DNA of 64,000 nucleotides from Coffea arabica (GCF_036785885.1 NC_092323.1:4380501-4444500), one strand, 5' to 3'; counted from the first letter of the stretch, positions 1 through 12,339 are shown. Notes: a model not told the origin generated them from the sequence alone. Program-made: numbers and translations.

Positions 1-85
1 CCTTGTTGATTTGCCTGCTGAAGAATGTTTATTAGGTTAACTGGTAATAGCGGAAACGCAGTAGATAAAAAGGCTGAGAGCAAAA

Positions 86-157
86 CGCCGTTGCCGGGGA
101 TCGAACCCGGGTCACCCGCGTGACAGGCGGGAATACTCACCACTATACTACAACGAC
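86..157 (-). tRNA. tRNA-Asp (anticodon GUC)
   Basis: The reverse complement folds as a 72-nt cloverleaf without an intron. The acceptor stem starts GTCGTTG, the D arm holds AGTGG, the anticodon stem CCCGC/GCGGG closes the loop CTGTCAC with anticodon GTC, and the T arm carries GGTTCGATCC. The internal A and B box promoters for RNA polymerase III are therefore present. CCA is not encoded, as usual for eukaryotes. Just downstream on the minus strand the template is AT-rich with T runs that can serve as terminator. It should decode GAC/GAU. It looks intact. Confidence 0.96.
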
Positions 158-1183
158 CTTGTTGATGATGATTGGGATAATTGATTACAAATATTTTAAA
201 ACTAGCAAAAAAACAACATAACGAAAATTTAAAACAAAAATTTTTAACCAGCCAAAAAAAAAAAAAAAAAAACCGTAGAATTTGAGATAAAGAGCGTTCA
301 AAATTTTTCTTTTCATTTTTGTATAAACAATATAACGCATTGATGCAATTCAAAGGTACACAGGATTCCTACTAGTCATGCAAATTGAAGACTTTGGCAA
401 GGAATAGGTGGGATGGTTACCCCCTTTCATTCTGATTATATTCTACCGATCGTTTAGCAGACGAAGTACCAATGCGTTTAGTCAAATAAAAAGAGGCAAC
501 AATCCTTGGTTTTCAATGAAACCAAAAGAAAAATGGAGATTAAAATCTAACATAACCACCTCAGAGTCGCAACCGAAGTATTTCTTTTCCCTCGGATTGG
601 AGCAAATGGAGATCAGAATCATTCACAGAGACTCGTACCACTTCACGATTTGAGATTAATATGTCGTATACAAGCCGTATATGTATGTATGTCTGCATGT
701 ATGTATCTTTGTGTGTGTGTGTGTGTAGACAAGGGGTGGAACTTGGAGATTACCATAATCCGCAGCTAACAAGAAGATGCGGAAGGAAAGGCCAAACATA
801 TTTGCCATTGGTTATTTACTCTTATGGACGGTTAACGCCGGTTGCTGCCACCTATGGCAATATTTTTAACTTCTTGCGCAATAAATTATATGACACTTAA
901 TACTCGTGGATTCAAGAAGACAAAAAGAACAAATGCAATACATACACAAGTAACTCACCGGAAAGAATTACTAAACCAACAAAAACTGGCATTGCTCCTT
1001 TAAAATCAGAGAATTCACAGAAACTATCCATCTATCCTTCGATTTCATATGGCACCTTTGACAAAATTATCCCCCCGGCAATACTGGTCTCTCTGCAATG
1101 GCAATGCATCACAACAAACTGATCACCAAGGTTGAAGATGCTTTTGCCCAATAACTGGGCCGCGAGGACTTCTTTAAATTTTA
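158..1183. other. Intergenic, no gene recognised
   Basis: AT-rich spacer between the tRNA and the 3' end of the TRM1 gene. It has an A-run near 255-272 and a short GT/GTAT microsatellite around 682-727. Short open frames here show no recognisable protein and no codon-like composition. The part next to 1184 is presumably the TRM1 3' UTR. Confidence 0.6.
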
Positions 1184-4100
1184 TTAACTAGGTGTAAGAT
1201 CTTCTGCCTTCTTACGCTTGGCTGCAGGTTCATCGCTGTCCTCCTCATGGTTGCTAGCACCATTCACTGCATCTACACCAAGAAGTGAGACGTGCTTGCT
1301 TGTGATCTGACGACCAGCCCTCAGCTTTGGTCCCCAATGCCTTTCAGGATTAGGAAGGAACCGTGCAACCTTCTTGGCCTGTGCCTTGCTTAAAGATGCC
1401 ACGGCTCGTGCAAAATTAGCCTAAGTAAAATGTTTTAAATGAGTAAATGATTGTTATGGGAGAGTTAAGGCTTAAAAAATGTGGCCCAAAATCGTTGGCT
1501 CTTTGCATTAAAGGTCTCACTAACTCCGAACCTTAATGTACCTCTGTAACTAAAGAGAGATATAACCAACACGATAATGGAGATTGGGTGCCTGCACAAA
1601 CATACCTGTAGAACACGTTCCTTTGCAAGGATCACACTTCCAGCTTGGTCTGGAGGTTGAGCCTTCACAGGATGGTTTTTGACCTACAGAACAACATGCC
1701 ACTTCACTCACAAATACTTGCAGAATAACCGCATCGCAGAAAAATAACAGAAGCTGATGACATAGTATTTCACAATAAAAGAATGATATGACGTGACATA
1801 AAATGTATCGGGGGCCATAAAAAATGTCAACTTCGAAAATAACAGCTTTTCTCGGATTTCTCTTCAGATTGTTTTTACAACCACCAAAAACATAAAAATT
1901 AAAAAAACCTTCAAATTCAGGCCATCAGAACTTTATGAATTTGGAATAATTCAATGAGCAATGAAAATCAAGGAAGTGTGTTTTGTCACCATATTTCATA
2001 AAGAATTTCGTCGTGCAGTCTTACCCAACAACGCATTATGTCCCAAATGACATCCATTGGAGCATCTGTTTTCAGCCCAAGTGGATTGACATGAGTTCCT
2101 GATATACGATATCCAGCATTGATGACAGCAGATCGGAATATAACTGCTGAGGGGGAAGTGCACTTCAGCGTGGCACACAGATTATGCAAACTCAGAAACA
2201 GAGGAACATCAGACAATTCCTATAAAATGAGAATTATGAAAGTAAGAACATAACGGGGATAAACAAATAAAAAATAAATGGCAAAAATGTCTTATAATTC
2301 AAAATTCTTAGATTTTCACTCTTTAGCCCAAAATAATGGCAAGCCACAACCCCCTTAACGAAGGAAATAGAGAAGATGAAGGAAGGAATAAATGTCTGAA
2401 ATGCATGCCCAATATTATCACTAGAAAAAACTATGTTAATGTCTAGCATGATAGAATGCCATTAATGCACTTAATGAATGAGAAATTCACAACTGAATTC
2501 TAAAGCGTAAAAAGCAATTTCAGCCTAAACCCAAGACAAACCTCTGAAATTGTTGTCAATACAGCTGAGATGCGACCATAAGCAGGATAGTGATCCTTCA
2601 TGGATTTCACATCTTCAAGAATGCAAGTTACCCATTCTTGATCATGGATGGGAGCAGACCAGATTGGTCCGCCCATATTATATTTTTTGCCACAGTCACT
2701 GCACTCTTGGGGAACAACAGGCCCAAACCCAGGAAGATATCTCAAACTGGTATTCTGCAATAGAAAGGAAGCAAAGAAAACCACAATTATGGATCCAATA
2801 CATGCCAAAAGCACATTTCGGTCATGAGCCTAAGTTCAAGAGACCTGGAAAATGAAAAGTAATCAACTGACGCAGGACTTCTTTCCAAACAACACGTAAC
2901 GGACATACAAATGGAAGATATCTCAGATACAAGAGGTCTGGAATATGAAAAAGAATCTACTGATGCAGGACTTGTTTCCACAAGTGTAACATAAAGTTCC
3001 CTTAAGATATACTATTAAATACAAGCATTACCTTTTTTGGCCATTCAACATATGCAGTGGGCAAATATATGCCAAGTACAAACTAAGGACCAACCTTCCT
3101 CAAGTAAAATGTCAAATACAACTGAAAAACACAATTCATTTCCCACTTTACATAATATATATGGCTAGTATGAACACATATCAAAGCACCAAATCTAAGC
3201 CACGAAAACCAATAGGTGATCATGATGAATCAAAATATCATGACACAAGGGCATACCTTAGAGACGGTACGCCCAATTGCTTGAAGATGAAAAGAATCAC
3301 AGCCAGTGCATTGATAAACATATGAGAGCTTTAAAGGAGTGTTTTTCATTGCACTTGCCGAACTGCAAGAGTCACTCAGAAGCTCAGTTGGGGGTAAAAA
3401 TCAGAAGTACCTACTAGTCTAAATAAAAAATGTAAATGCATACATTACTATTCATGCTAACTCACTCTAATTGTCATCACAAGGGAGGAAGAAATATACT
3501 CACGTATATACACGGACAAAAACACGCACGTAGAAGTCCATCTGAACAGATAATACTGGAACAATGTACCTTTTATACCGATTTGCATGGCTCTGCATAT
3601 CCAAAGTGGAAATAACTGCTTACAAGACCCAGGGAAAAAAAGAAAGAAATAGCAAATGACAGAAGGAATAATATTGCCTTTCCAACTCAATGCCTTGACT
3701 CAAAATGTTTGAGGTATTACTATTTTCCTTATCTAAAACGTTGGCAATTTGAAAAGGGAAAGGACAGTTTGGTTGTACAGCTGAACTTATTTCAAGCTAT
3801 AGAAGAGCTTCACAGCCCACGAAATGTCAGACGTGAACTAACACAAAAGTTTTCTCCTTCATCTTCTATCTTCAGAAAGTTATTAAACTTGATACATTTT
3901 CATCAAGCAAAGGATGAGCAAGAAGTCACAACAACAGACCACCACAAAACTCAAACGTCTGAATAACGAATTTCCAATTCCTACAGCAAGAATTAGTGAA
4001 AACAGACTATCATCAAACGCAAAATTATTAAATTCCCTCTTCTTGAAGGCAAAACTCAAATTTCTTTGCAGAAAGTCAACAGCTTTTCTGGTTAAACAAT

Positions 4101-6304
4101 AGGTACCTCAATGCTGGCAAGAAGGATCCTCAAAGCCATTTCATGGCAATACTTTCCTCTTAATGGATAGGAGCCATACCTAGTTCCAAGCAACAGCAAA
4201 AAAGCTTTTTATGACACTTGAATCATCTTAGGTGAGTCCATCACTAAATAATTGTGTTCAATCAGAGGCAATAATATGAATAAGTAATAAACCTTACTTG
4301 GAATAGCAAACCTCCCCATTACCCCCACAAAGTACTGCCATATCAGTTGCAGTACACATTAAGATGCCGCCATCAATGACTGATTGGACAGCAGAGTCCA
4401 GAAACACGGAGGGTGAGCCATAAGGATCAAGATCCACCTGAAACACCGACAAACAGGAAAAGATCATTAATTGGCTCAGAATGCGACTGCGATTAACAAG
4501 AAAACATGTTTCTTTCTTACTTTTCTTATCAAGATACAAACTACGGGCAAATTACTCACTCACAAACAAGTATCAAGCACAAAAGACTGGGAAAATTATG
4601 CATGTCTTTTTCCATGGATCAATAGCATGAACACAAATTAAAAGAATGTCCAAACTTCAGATCAATACCATGTAAATCTGTCTGAAAAGGATACCAAGCA
4701 TATGAACCATACCACGTCAAATTCTTTTGGATGGGTAAGCATGTAAACTCTCGCATCAGCGAGGTGAGATTCCACCTTTGAACATGCTACTGACCCATTG
4801 AACTTGATGTTTCTCCGGCAAGCTTCAACTGACACTGCACAAGAGACAAACATTATTACACATTTTCATCATATACTCTCAAGGACAACCAAGCTCCATC
4901 TACCTTTATCATTGTCCAATGCTACAACCTGGCCAATTCCTTCAACTTCCCGTGCATATCTTAGAGCTCTCAAACCAGAAGCTGACAAAGCCTGTTAAAG
5001 CAGATAAGTTTTTGAGATATGCAGTACTGAAGCCCTTTTCTTTTTTGAAAAGAAATAAAATATAGGGCACAACTTAAATTAAAAGAAGAATTTTCAGAAA
5101 CCTCAAGAACTCGGGGTGGTTTCAACCCTCCTCGGCTTTTCTCCTCTATATTATCAACCAGCTTCTCTGATGTGCTACAAGGTTCATGTTCAGACGCCTC
5201 TTCTGAAGCTTCGTATCGACCATTAGATTTTTCAGCCTCAGAGATGGACTCTACTGGAGCTTCTGTTTTGTCAACAGGCTTATCTGATACCTTTGCTACT
5301 GCTTTCATTCTTTTTGACAACATTGCTTCATGTTCTAGCTTGCGTTTTGCTATAAATGCCCTCAGAACAGCAATAGACATATCTCTGTTATTAACCTGGA
5401 AACGAGACAATGCACCAAGGATTAGGTTATTGTGTTTCCAATGCTGAACTAGATACGGAGACCTCTATATTTGAGATACTACAATATTTATAGCACGTTA
5501 ATTGTGATATTACTAGTTCTACAACACATAATCATTTCTTCAAGGCCGGGGACCAGCCCCTGCAAACTGTACGCTGACCATTAAAATGCATGTATCTAAC
5601 TTGAATTTTTAACTGAATCGTTTTCACAGACTGGTCCGCCAGTAACAATTGAGGTTAGAAGTAAGCCCAAAGCTAAAACACAATAGCCCACGATGGACTA
5701 TATCGCAATTGACGCGCTCATCCAATAAAAATCCATAAAAGATACCATCTCTACAATTGAAAGGATTGAAATTTGATTGATTAGAAAGTAAACAGCTCTA
5801 AAAACTCAGGGGAAAATGCAAGACCTGGGTTTTATTGTAGAAGACTTCGTTTTTAGCGTGCATGAGAATCTCAGCCTCTCCTTCTCTGATGACAGTGTAA
5901 TCATTGAGATCAAGGGAGGCAGCCTTTGAGGTCTCCTTTTGCTGTTCCTCCTCATCCCCTGTTTTCTCTCCACTCGCGCCCATATCAATATCAAATGTTG
6001 TCGCTTCAACAATAAAATTGGAGAATCTGGGGTTGAATGCTCCTTCACTTGGCGGCTGCGGCGGCGGCGGCGGCGACGGGGTAGGTTGTAGCTTTGGAAG
6101 TGGGGAGAAAGGCCGAAGTTGGAAAGAGAGGAATTTTCTGAAATTTCTTGTGTTTTTGGCTGAAGTTTGTAAAAGGGGAAGGAGCGAACGCATCAAGGAA
6201 GAGGGCTTATATAGGGGTATGCAGACATGGCTGGATTTGGTCAAGGGAATTCCTAAAACCCTACCCTGGGTTTTCAGTGAAAGATTCTTGGAGCATATTG
6301 TCAA
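1184..6304 (-). CDS. TRM1: tRNA (guanine26-N2)-dimethyltransferase, TRM1 family
   Basis: Twelve exons on the minus strand: 6304-5825, 5395-5102, 4991-4904, 4834-4713, 4437-4298, 4179-4107, 3592-3504, 3362-3257, 2754-2542, 2219-2025, 1683-1606, 1420-1184. They sum to 2115 nt (704 aa from the first Met). All introns fit GT-AG with continuous phase. The product should transfer two methyl groups from SAM to G26 of tRNAs. Seen: the N-terminal [17 protein letters not shown] block, a SAM-site region ending VVALDND, the catalytic-type DLDPYGSP followed by [28 protein letters not shown], a paired CxxC zinc-like segment (CTGCDSF, then CSDCGKKY), and a basic KKRKK-like tail (AAKRKKAED). There is a Pro-rich, Arg-rich N-terminal extension suited to organelle import. 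Three in-frame Met codons (6304, 6193, 5983) could start translation. The exon 4 acceptor could lie a few nt away from 4834. Confidence 0.93.
2837..2979. repeat. Diverged 50-bp tandem repeat in TRM1 intron 8
   Basis: A 50-bp unit (2837-2886) recurs at 2930-2979, period 93 bp, with a handful of differences. Both copies read like caagagacctgg then atgcaggactt. It lies wholly in the intron between exons 8 and 9 of TRM1 and should not touch splicing. Confidence 0.75.
6206..6213 (-). promoter_or_regulatory. Candidate TATA box inside the TRM1 leader
   Basis: TATATAAG on the minus strand. If used, transcription would begin about 25-30 nt downstream, near 6180, past the Met codons at 6304 and 6193, so the first usable start would be Met at 5983. 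This would give a shorter protein without the presequence. It is a motif match only. Confidence 0.35.
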
Positions 6305-6445
6305 AGAATATCTACCTTAGGTACTAGACCACAATTATACATATTCATCTTTACAATAATAGAACCTGTGTAATGATTTTTTTTTTTTTTTGAAGAAAAG
6401 TAGAGATAGTTAACACCAATTGTCTATTTTCAAATTTTTTTTTTC

Positions 6446-6810
6446 TCTATCTATACTACATATAAAAGGGCAGGGAGCCTTTTGGTGTAAATAAAAAGTT
6501 ATCATCTTATGATCTTTTTAAATTATCCTTTAAATATAACTGTCCACTATCATGTTACTTCTCGCACCCATTATCATATCTATCTCTATCTCTTCCACCC
6601 ACAATCATATCTATTTCAACCTCTGTTTTTATAACTACCCACTATCAAATAATAGACTATTTGTACATTTTATTTATGTAAATGTCTGTATGTATTATAA
6701 AATTATAAAACCAAATCTCTTAAAAAAATAATTTTAACAAATATTTTAAAAAAAATTTTAAAAATATTTATTTATTATTGCACGCGCGTCGAGTTTGTCT
6801 TAAGCACTAG
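6446..6810 (+). mobile_element. Helitron-like non-autonomous element
   Basis: Starts TCTATCTATACTAC, ends in a GC-rich stretch GCACGCGCGTC and then CTAG before a T. This is the TC...CTRR architecture of plant Helitrons, which insert between A and T without target duplication. No Rep/helicase coding is present in the 365 bp. The hairpin before CTAG is weak, so a chance resemblance is possible. Confidence 0.45.
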
Positions 6811-8499
6811 TAACAATAAAACGCCTTTATCAAAGAATAAGGGTTTGGCTAACTAGGCATTAAATTGTTAAAAAGGGTTAAACGTTTTACTAGTTTTTTT
6901 TTTTTTTTCAAAAAAGAGGGAAGTCAAAGGTTGGAAGTGTCCAAATATACTAATGGAAATAGTTAAAGTACCACCTGTAACTTAAATGTACAATAATATA
7001 TGGCGGTGATCTGTTTATACTCCATTAGTTTATATAGGCTTATACTACTGGTTTATTCGGAAGATGTTAAGTGGCATTATTGTCAAAGTTGGTTTATTCA
7101 CGCACATCTCACAAATATTTTTTGTCTTCAGCTTTTGTCATTTCTTCTTAGGTTTAAAAAAAAAAAAAAAAAAGAGTTAAAGAGGAGTGTTGATACATTA
7201 ACTAAATCTGAAGGATGTCCAATTTCAGTTCACTAAGACTAGCCTGCGCTGGGATCAATGATCAAATTGGAAAGGAACGACCAACGGTCTCAGCCTCTTT
7301 CGAAAGCTTTAGTACGTACACGAGAAAATTTCAAGCGGGAAGGAGGCCCGTGCCCTTGGGCCACCAGCACTGCTAAGCGACGGAGAATGGAAATCCAAAG
7401 TTGTGGATTAGCAGAGCCCAAATCAACGATGTGGATTGGACACTTGTCACATGGCAGGGCTTGAATTAAGGTCCGGTTCATAACCGCGCAAGCAAAGCCT
7501 CACTAGCTAAGGGAAGGCCTGAGTGACGATGGACTGAACCCGATCAAGCCCTGTCATTAATTTTCCATGACCCTCTATTCTGTTAATTTTGTTAATCGTT
7601 ATAATTAATTGAATTTAAATAAGGTAAAATTAAAAGTTTAGACTGCAAAGTATTTAAAATTAAAATTTATGGTAAAAGTGAAAACGCGATACAAGTTTAA
7701 AGGTGCAAACATATCAGCATGTTGAATATGTTATAAAACAAATCCAGCTAAATGAATAGCTTTCCTTAATTTTCATTTGTTTTTTTTTTTTTATTCTCTT
7801 CGTTTTGTGAGCAAGTATTCAAATGAATAGCTTTGAGCGACTTTCTTTTTCATTCGTTTAGATGAATCCAGTTTGAAGGCTTTGTACACAGCACAGACCT
7901 ACGAAGAATGAACAAGCAAATACAGGAGATAAATACTCCAAGAATATAGGAGGAAAGCACGTAATCATGACCAGACACTCAGATACACAAGGATGTCTGT
8001 AAAGCCGAATGATTCTGAGCAACAAGGTTAAAGCCCAACGGAGCTGGAGGCTAGTGCCTACTCCCCACGACGAATTGATGATTATTTCTTAGAAATCTGA
8101 ACCAAAATGCTGCTACCACCGAAGCGTTAATGAATTAGGAAAGAAAAAAAAAATTTTAAGTCTATTGTGGGACTAGCATTCTTGAGATCGATGGTGACTC
8201 AGAATTGAGAGGCAAACATGATTGATATCCCAGGTTCGGTGGTGGGACAATCCGAAGTTGAAAGAAGGCCTTGCGTGCTTTAGGAAATAAACCTTTTCTT
8301 TTCTGCTGATGTCTTGGAGCATATGTATCCACTTCCATTTGCCGTTGTTCAAGATTCAAGACGACAACATCCTTCCAGAAGTAATATCTTAATCTGCTCA
8401 TCACGCATAATTATTTTTACATTTCAGGCAACATGGCACCGGCTCCATGTACTTGTTAAAGATAGCTTGAGTAGCGGGCATCTGTAAGTTGTAACACCG
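6811..8499. other. Intergenic, no gene recognised
   Basis: AT-rich DNA with A/T homopolymers (around 6894-6910, 7157-7173, 7780-7792) and a GC-richer island at about 7255-7560 that has no recognisable gene or repeat signature. Short open frames overlap it on both strands but resemble no known protein. Confidence 0.5.
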
Positions 8500-8787
8500 T
8501 TTGTCAAAGTGAGTTTTTTGGGTGTTTGTCTAAAACTTTGTTATAGTTTACTGTAGAAGTTTATTGTAGAAGTTTACTGTAGAAGTTTTTTGGGTGTTTG
8601 TCTAAAACTTTATTGTAGTTTACTGTAGAAGTTTTTTAAAAAAATTTTGAAGTGTGTAAATTTTTGAATATTTTGAAATGTATAATTTAAAAACTTTGAG
8701 AATTTTTTTAAGGTTATTGTAGCTAAAGTTTTTAAAAAACTTGTAGCAGACAAACTTGGCAAACAAACTTGCCTGCCAAACAAGGCC
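8500..8787. repeat. MITE-like repeat with internal 72-bp tandem units
   Basis: A motif gttttttgggtgtttgtct plus aaaactttnttatagtttactgtagaag occurs at about 8513 and again at about 8585 (period 72). The right side carries the inverted version (agacaaact, then gccaaacaaggcc). The word CCAAACAAGGCC at the edge matches the outer sequence of Tourist-like MITEs elsewhere in the window. No clear target duplication was found. Confidence 0.5.
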
Positions 8788-9755
8788 ATTTGATTGTGTG
8801 CTACAAGATACACAAAGCTCAATTAGTATGAGAACTAAATTTATATGGGATAAACTTGTAATAAAATGGATGAACAATTATACTAATTAAGCAAGGTATT
8901 GTAGACATCTGGAAAAAGCAAGTTAGTTGCCGTAAGCGACCAGCAAGCAAATGAAGTTCAGTTCGCCCTTAAAGAGTTGTGACGACCCATTTTCTGTCTT
9001 CCCCTCGACTTTTTTAAGCACTAATCAAATCAAGAATCTCTTGCGACCACAAAATGTGCATAACTACGTTGAACGACATCTTTTAAGTATCCGTGTAATC
9101 TTGCGCGAGATCTTACATTAGGAAGTGGAATCGTACACATCATTGCCTATTTATGGCATTATCCCATTAATTAATAAGCCTTGGCAATAAAGTAATGCTT
9201 CGACATTCTAAAATTGCTGGATTACCATGAACTAAGGCCACGCGTCCAAGAGCTGACTCAATTGTCGGAAGTCTCCCTTTTCTTATTCTAATCCGCATTA
9301 CCTGAATTAGCATCCCAGAACCTTCTTTAATGCTTCACAAATCACTTAAATATGCTTAAAGTATGCTGCTTAGCAATACCTTAATCACCATATGTTACGT
9401 AACGATTGGTCCTGAAAACCATTTTCCATGAGACGTACCGACAACCCACTATACATATATATGTTTATTGATTTTTAGAATGTACGGTGCAATTAATTAC
9501 CTCGTGTTGCGGAATTGAAATTAATAGGGGAATAGTTGTCCTCAAGTTTTTTTTTGTTTTCCTGTGACAAAGATTTTGAAGATGAACGTGGTTGACCGTG
9601 ATTGGTTCAGAATCTGACCAAGAACATTATGCAGCAACACTTGGCAGATATCTGGACTGATTTTATGATAATCAAAGAAGGAAAGCAGAGTTGGTTAAAC
9701 TCATGATTGTATTTAATTATTAACTACTACTCAGGTGACAAGCTGAAGATCAGGG
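8788..9755. other. Upstream region of the MYB gene
   Basis: No gene recognised. It contains TTGAC W-box cores (near 9587-9600) and AT-rich spacers. It probably includes the MYB promoter. Confidence 0.45.
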
Positions 9756-9763
9756 TATAAATA
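9756..9763 (+). promoter_or_regulatory. TATA box of the MYB gene
   Basis: TATAAATA lies 86 nt before the ATG at 9842, predicting a transcription start near 9787 and a 5' UTR of roughly 55 nt. An in-frame stop (TAA at 9806-9808) upstream of the ATG supports that start region. Confidence 0.6.
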
Positions 9764-9841
9764 TAAGAAGGCATTTGTGATTTCTGTCATACAATAGGAG
9801 ACAGCATAACAAAGATTCTTACTGAAGCAGTTCGATCAAGG

Positions 9842-11138
9842 ATGGTTGTTGGAATGATGGGTTGGAACGTACATGAGCAAGGGTGGTGGAGAAAAGGACC
9901 TTGGACACCTGAGGAAGATAAGCTGCTAAAAGAATATGTCAGCTTGCATGGCGAAGGAAGATGGAGTTCTGTGGCTAAGTCTGCAGGTATGTATCTTATA
10001 CTGTATTAGTATGCAGCTCTCGGGTTTCAGGATTTGTGTTGTTATACATGCACAAATCACAAGGTGTATAAAACTGTACAAGAAATTTTCAATTTTTTTT
10101 CGAATAAATTCACCATATGCAAAATCCAATTCTTGCTAGTTAGTGCAGTCTTGCATGGCACCATCACAGACACGTACGATATACTGTTGGCGCACAAGCT
10201 CTTGGTAGTAAGAGTTTTTCCTCTGCCTATAATTCTAATGGAAAAGGCATAAAAAGCAATGCCAACGAGTTTTAGACCTATATATATATATAGGCTCACT
10301 ATATGGTAGTACAATATATAGTATAGTATATGCAGGAGATCGAAATCACAGTTTTGTCATTTATTTTGGTATGCAGGACTACGTAGGACTGGGAAGAGCT
10401 GCAGACTAAGGTGGGTGAATTATTTAAGACCAGGACTTAAACGAGGGCATCTAACCCCTCAGGAGGAGGGCATCATCATCGAACTTCATGCCTTGTGGGG
10501 TAACAAGTAATGAACTTGTCCTCCTCCTTGTCGTTTAACCTCAGCAAGTTCCTTTTGAGTTTTTAATAGAGGGATATTAATTTAAAGAAGTAACTCTCAT
10601 CTTATGCATCATTAACTCTTCGCCGGCTTTATGTTTATATATGCACAGATGGTCAACCATAGCTCGATACCTGCCAGGAAGAACGGACAATGAAATAAAG
10701 AACTATTGGAGAACCCATTTCAAGAAAAAGGGAAAGCCTTCTGAAAAGAAAGATAGGAGAAGATTACTTAAACAGAAGATGGAACAAGATGAAACTGGCA
10801 CCGGAGCTAAGGCGTCGCCCCTGTCAGAGGTAACAAGCGAACAGACTCTCTCTCCGGAGCTACAAGCCCAGCAAGAATTTCCAACGCTACCGCTACATCC
10901 AGTAATGGAAAATCCACAATTGCCTGTGCTGTATCAAGAAGCGGATTCATGGTCGGACACCAATATTCTCATGGATGGTTTATCGGGGTGGCTATGGAAT
11001 TTTGATGATCAAAATGGTAAAGGGGTACAAGCTAATAATGATTGCAGCAAAATGACCAACAAAAATCAAGCCTCTTTTGCTCCTTGTTCCTTTGGATTTG
11101 ATAATGTCGACGTGCAAAATGGAGGATACATTTATTAG
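9842..11138 (+). CDS. R2R3-MYB transcription factor (MYB27/MYB48-59-like)
   Basis: Three exons (9842-9986, 10377-10506, 10649-11138) encode 254 aa, with introns at the two positions usual for R2R3-MYB genes. R2 spans about residues 17-68 ([10 protein letters not shown] to RWVNYLRPG) with three Trp. R3 spans about 70-120 (HLTPQEEGI to [12 protein letters not shown]), its first Trp replaced by a hydrophobic residue as is normal for plants. The R3 helix lacks the [DE]Lx2[RK]x3Lx6Lx3R signature for bHLH partners, so a MYB-bHLH-WD40 role is unlikely. [12 protein letters not shown] with TPQEEG points to the MYB27/MYB48/MYB59 neighbourhood rather than the WLNYLRPDVRRG stress group. The C-terminus is acidic and Trp-containing ([19 protein letters not shown]), a likely activation segment. 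No EAR motif was seen. Nuclear; target genes unknown. Confidence 0.9.
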
Positions 11139-11990
11139 CTAGCCAGAGAAATCTAATATCTAGTTGTCGTGTTGGGCTTTGCTAAGTTAGAACTTGCTTT
11201 GTCTTCTAGGGTTATATATAACTAGAACGAGACTAGAGTATTGGTTGATTAACCAAAATAACTTTGCTAAGGATTTGATGTTTTTCATGAGTTGATGGAT
11301 GGTACCTCAAGTCAAAATACTTGGTCTATGCCTCTTTTGTCTCAGTTCTCAGGTCTTCACTAAGACCTCTCGTTCGAATTTGGATTGTCTGAAACAAAAG
11401 GACATGCAAAAATATATATATATATATATATTAAGAAAGTTAAGAAAATAATTTGGATTGTATTGGGTTTTCGGCCACTCGCATTTTCTTGTACAATTTG
11501 ATGGTGTGGTTGAAAGTTTAAGAAGATGATGAATGCGTCTAAATAACAAAACCTATTTTTGCTCAAAATCCATTTTCTTTTACCATTTAAAGAGACCAAA
11601 GAGAACGCGCACTTCTTTTTAGTTACGTCTCAAAATTCCAACCTGATCAAGCAGGAAACATATATATCTTAATTCACGGTCAAATAGACTGCTTCTCCAT
11701 CTAGCATATCATGCATGCTACGACCAAATCAAGGTCCAGTGCTCCAAAAGGTAAGAGAGCAAAGCAAAGCTTTAGAATCTTTTCGTGCATTATGGGTCCT
11801 AAATATATCATGTTCTAAATGGGAAAAAAAGATTAAAAAAAAAACCTCTAAATGAAAGAGACAACTAAACGGCCCCATGATGATGACTTGTTAAGTGGAC
11901 ACGTCTCGTATCTTGCCACGCTTGCAACTGGTGTGGTCATGGTGGCATACAACTCAAGACTTTTAATACTTGAAATTTTAGCATTGTAAC
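11139..11990. other. MYB 3' flank and spacer
   Basis: MYB 3' UTR followed by AT-rich DNA, with a TA microsatellite near 11411-11431. No other gene recognised. Confidence 0.5.
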
Positions 11991-12189
11991 CACGGAGTGG
12001 TCTAGTGGTAAGCGAACTCTTAAGAATTTCTTTGGTCTTGGGTTGGATTCGAATTTTACTCAGAACTTGAATCCTCGTGATTCGCCCGGGTGCATTGCAT
12101 AAGGTTGCAGCGTACTGCTCCAATTTGGTGTGTCGGCTGGGGTCCTAAGTGGTTTGAGTCGAAGCATATTTCGGATTACTCGAAAAAAA
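11991..12189 (+). mobile_element. tRNA-derived SINE
   Basis: The head reads GGAGTGGTCTAGTGGTAAGC, an A-box-like tRNA promoter, followed about 40 nt later by a B-box-like GGGTTGGATTCGAA. A tRNA-unrelated body follows and it ends in a short A-run (CGAAAAAAA). No cloverleaf can form, so it is not a functional tRNA. Target duplications are not clear, suggesting age. Confidence 0.6.
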
Positions 12190-12194
12190 TTTTA

Positions 12195-12339
12195 TTGTGT
12201 TTGGATTGCATTTTTCATGATTTTTCATGGAAAAAATACTGTAGCGATTTGATGTATGTGAGAGAAAAAGGTAATAGGGAAATGTGATCACGAAAAACGA
12301 CGTAATTTTCCGACGGAAAATCGCAATCCAAACAAGGCC
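12195..12339. mobile_element. Tourist-like (PIF/Harbinger) MITE, copy 1
   Basis: Terminal inverted repeats TGTGTTTGGATTGC and GCAATCCAAACAAGGCC, flanked on the right by TTA and on the left by TTA. The interior (ACTGTAGCGATTTGATGTATG ... ACGAAAAACGACGTAAT) is nearly the same as the copy at 59352-59488. It sits directly behind the A-tail of the SINE at 11991-12189. Non-coding, about 145 bp. Confidence 0.72.

Noticed and set aside
86-6304. Functional link between the tRNA-Asp gene and the nearby tRNA methyltransferase gene
   Set aside because: The Trm1 enzyme acts on G26, but this tRNA appears to have T at position 26, so the adjacency looks accidental.
5904-6320. Plus-strand frame of 138 aa with a Gly-rich stretch
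   Set aside because: Antisense to TRM1 exon 1, where a Pro-rich run reads as Gly on the other strand.
8610-8877. Minus-strand frames rich in Phe/Lys/Leu
   Set aside because: They arise from the AT-rich MITE-like repeat at 8500-8787, not from a gene.
11991-12062. A second tRNA gene
   Set aside because: A- and B-box-like words are present but no cloverleaf forms and an A-tail follows; it is a SINE.
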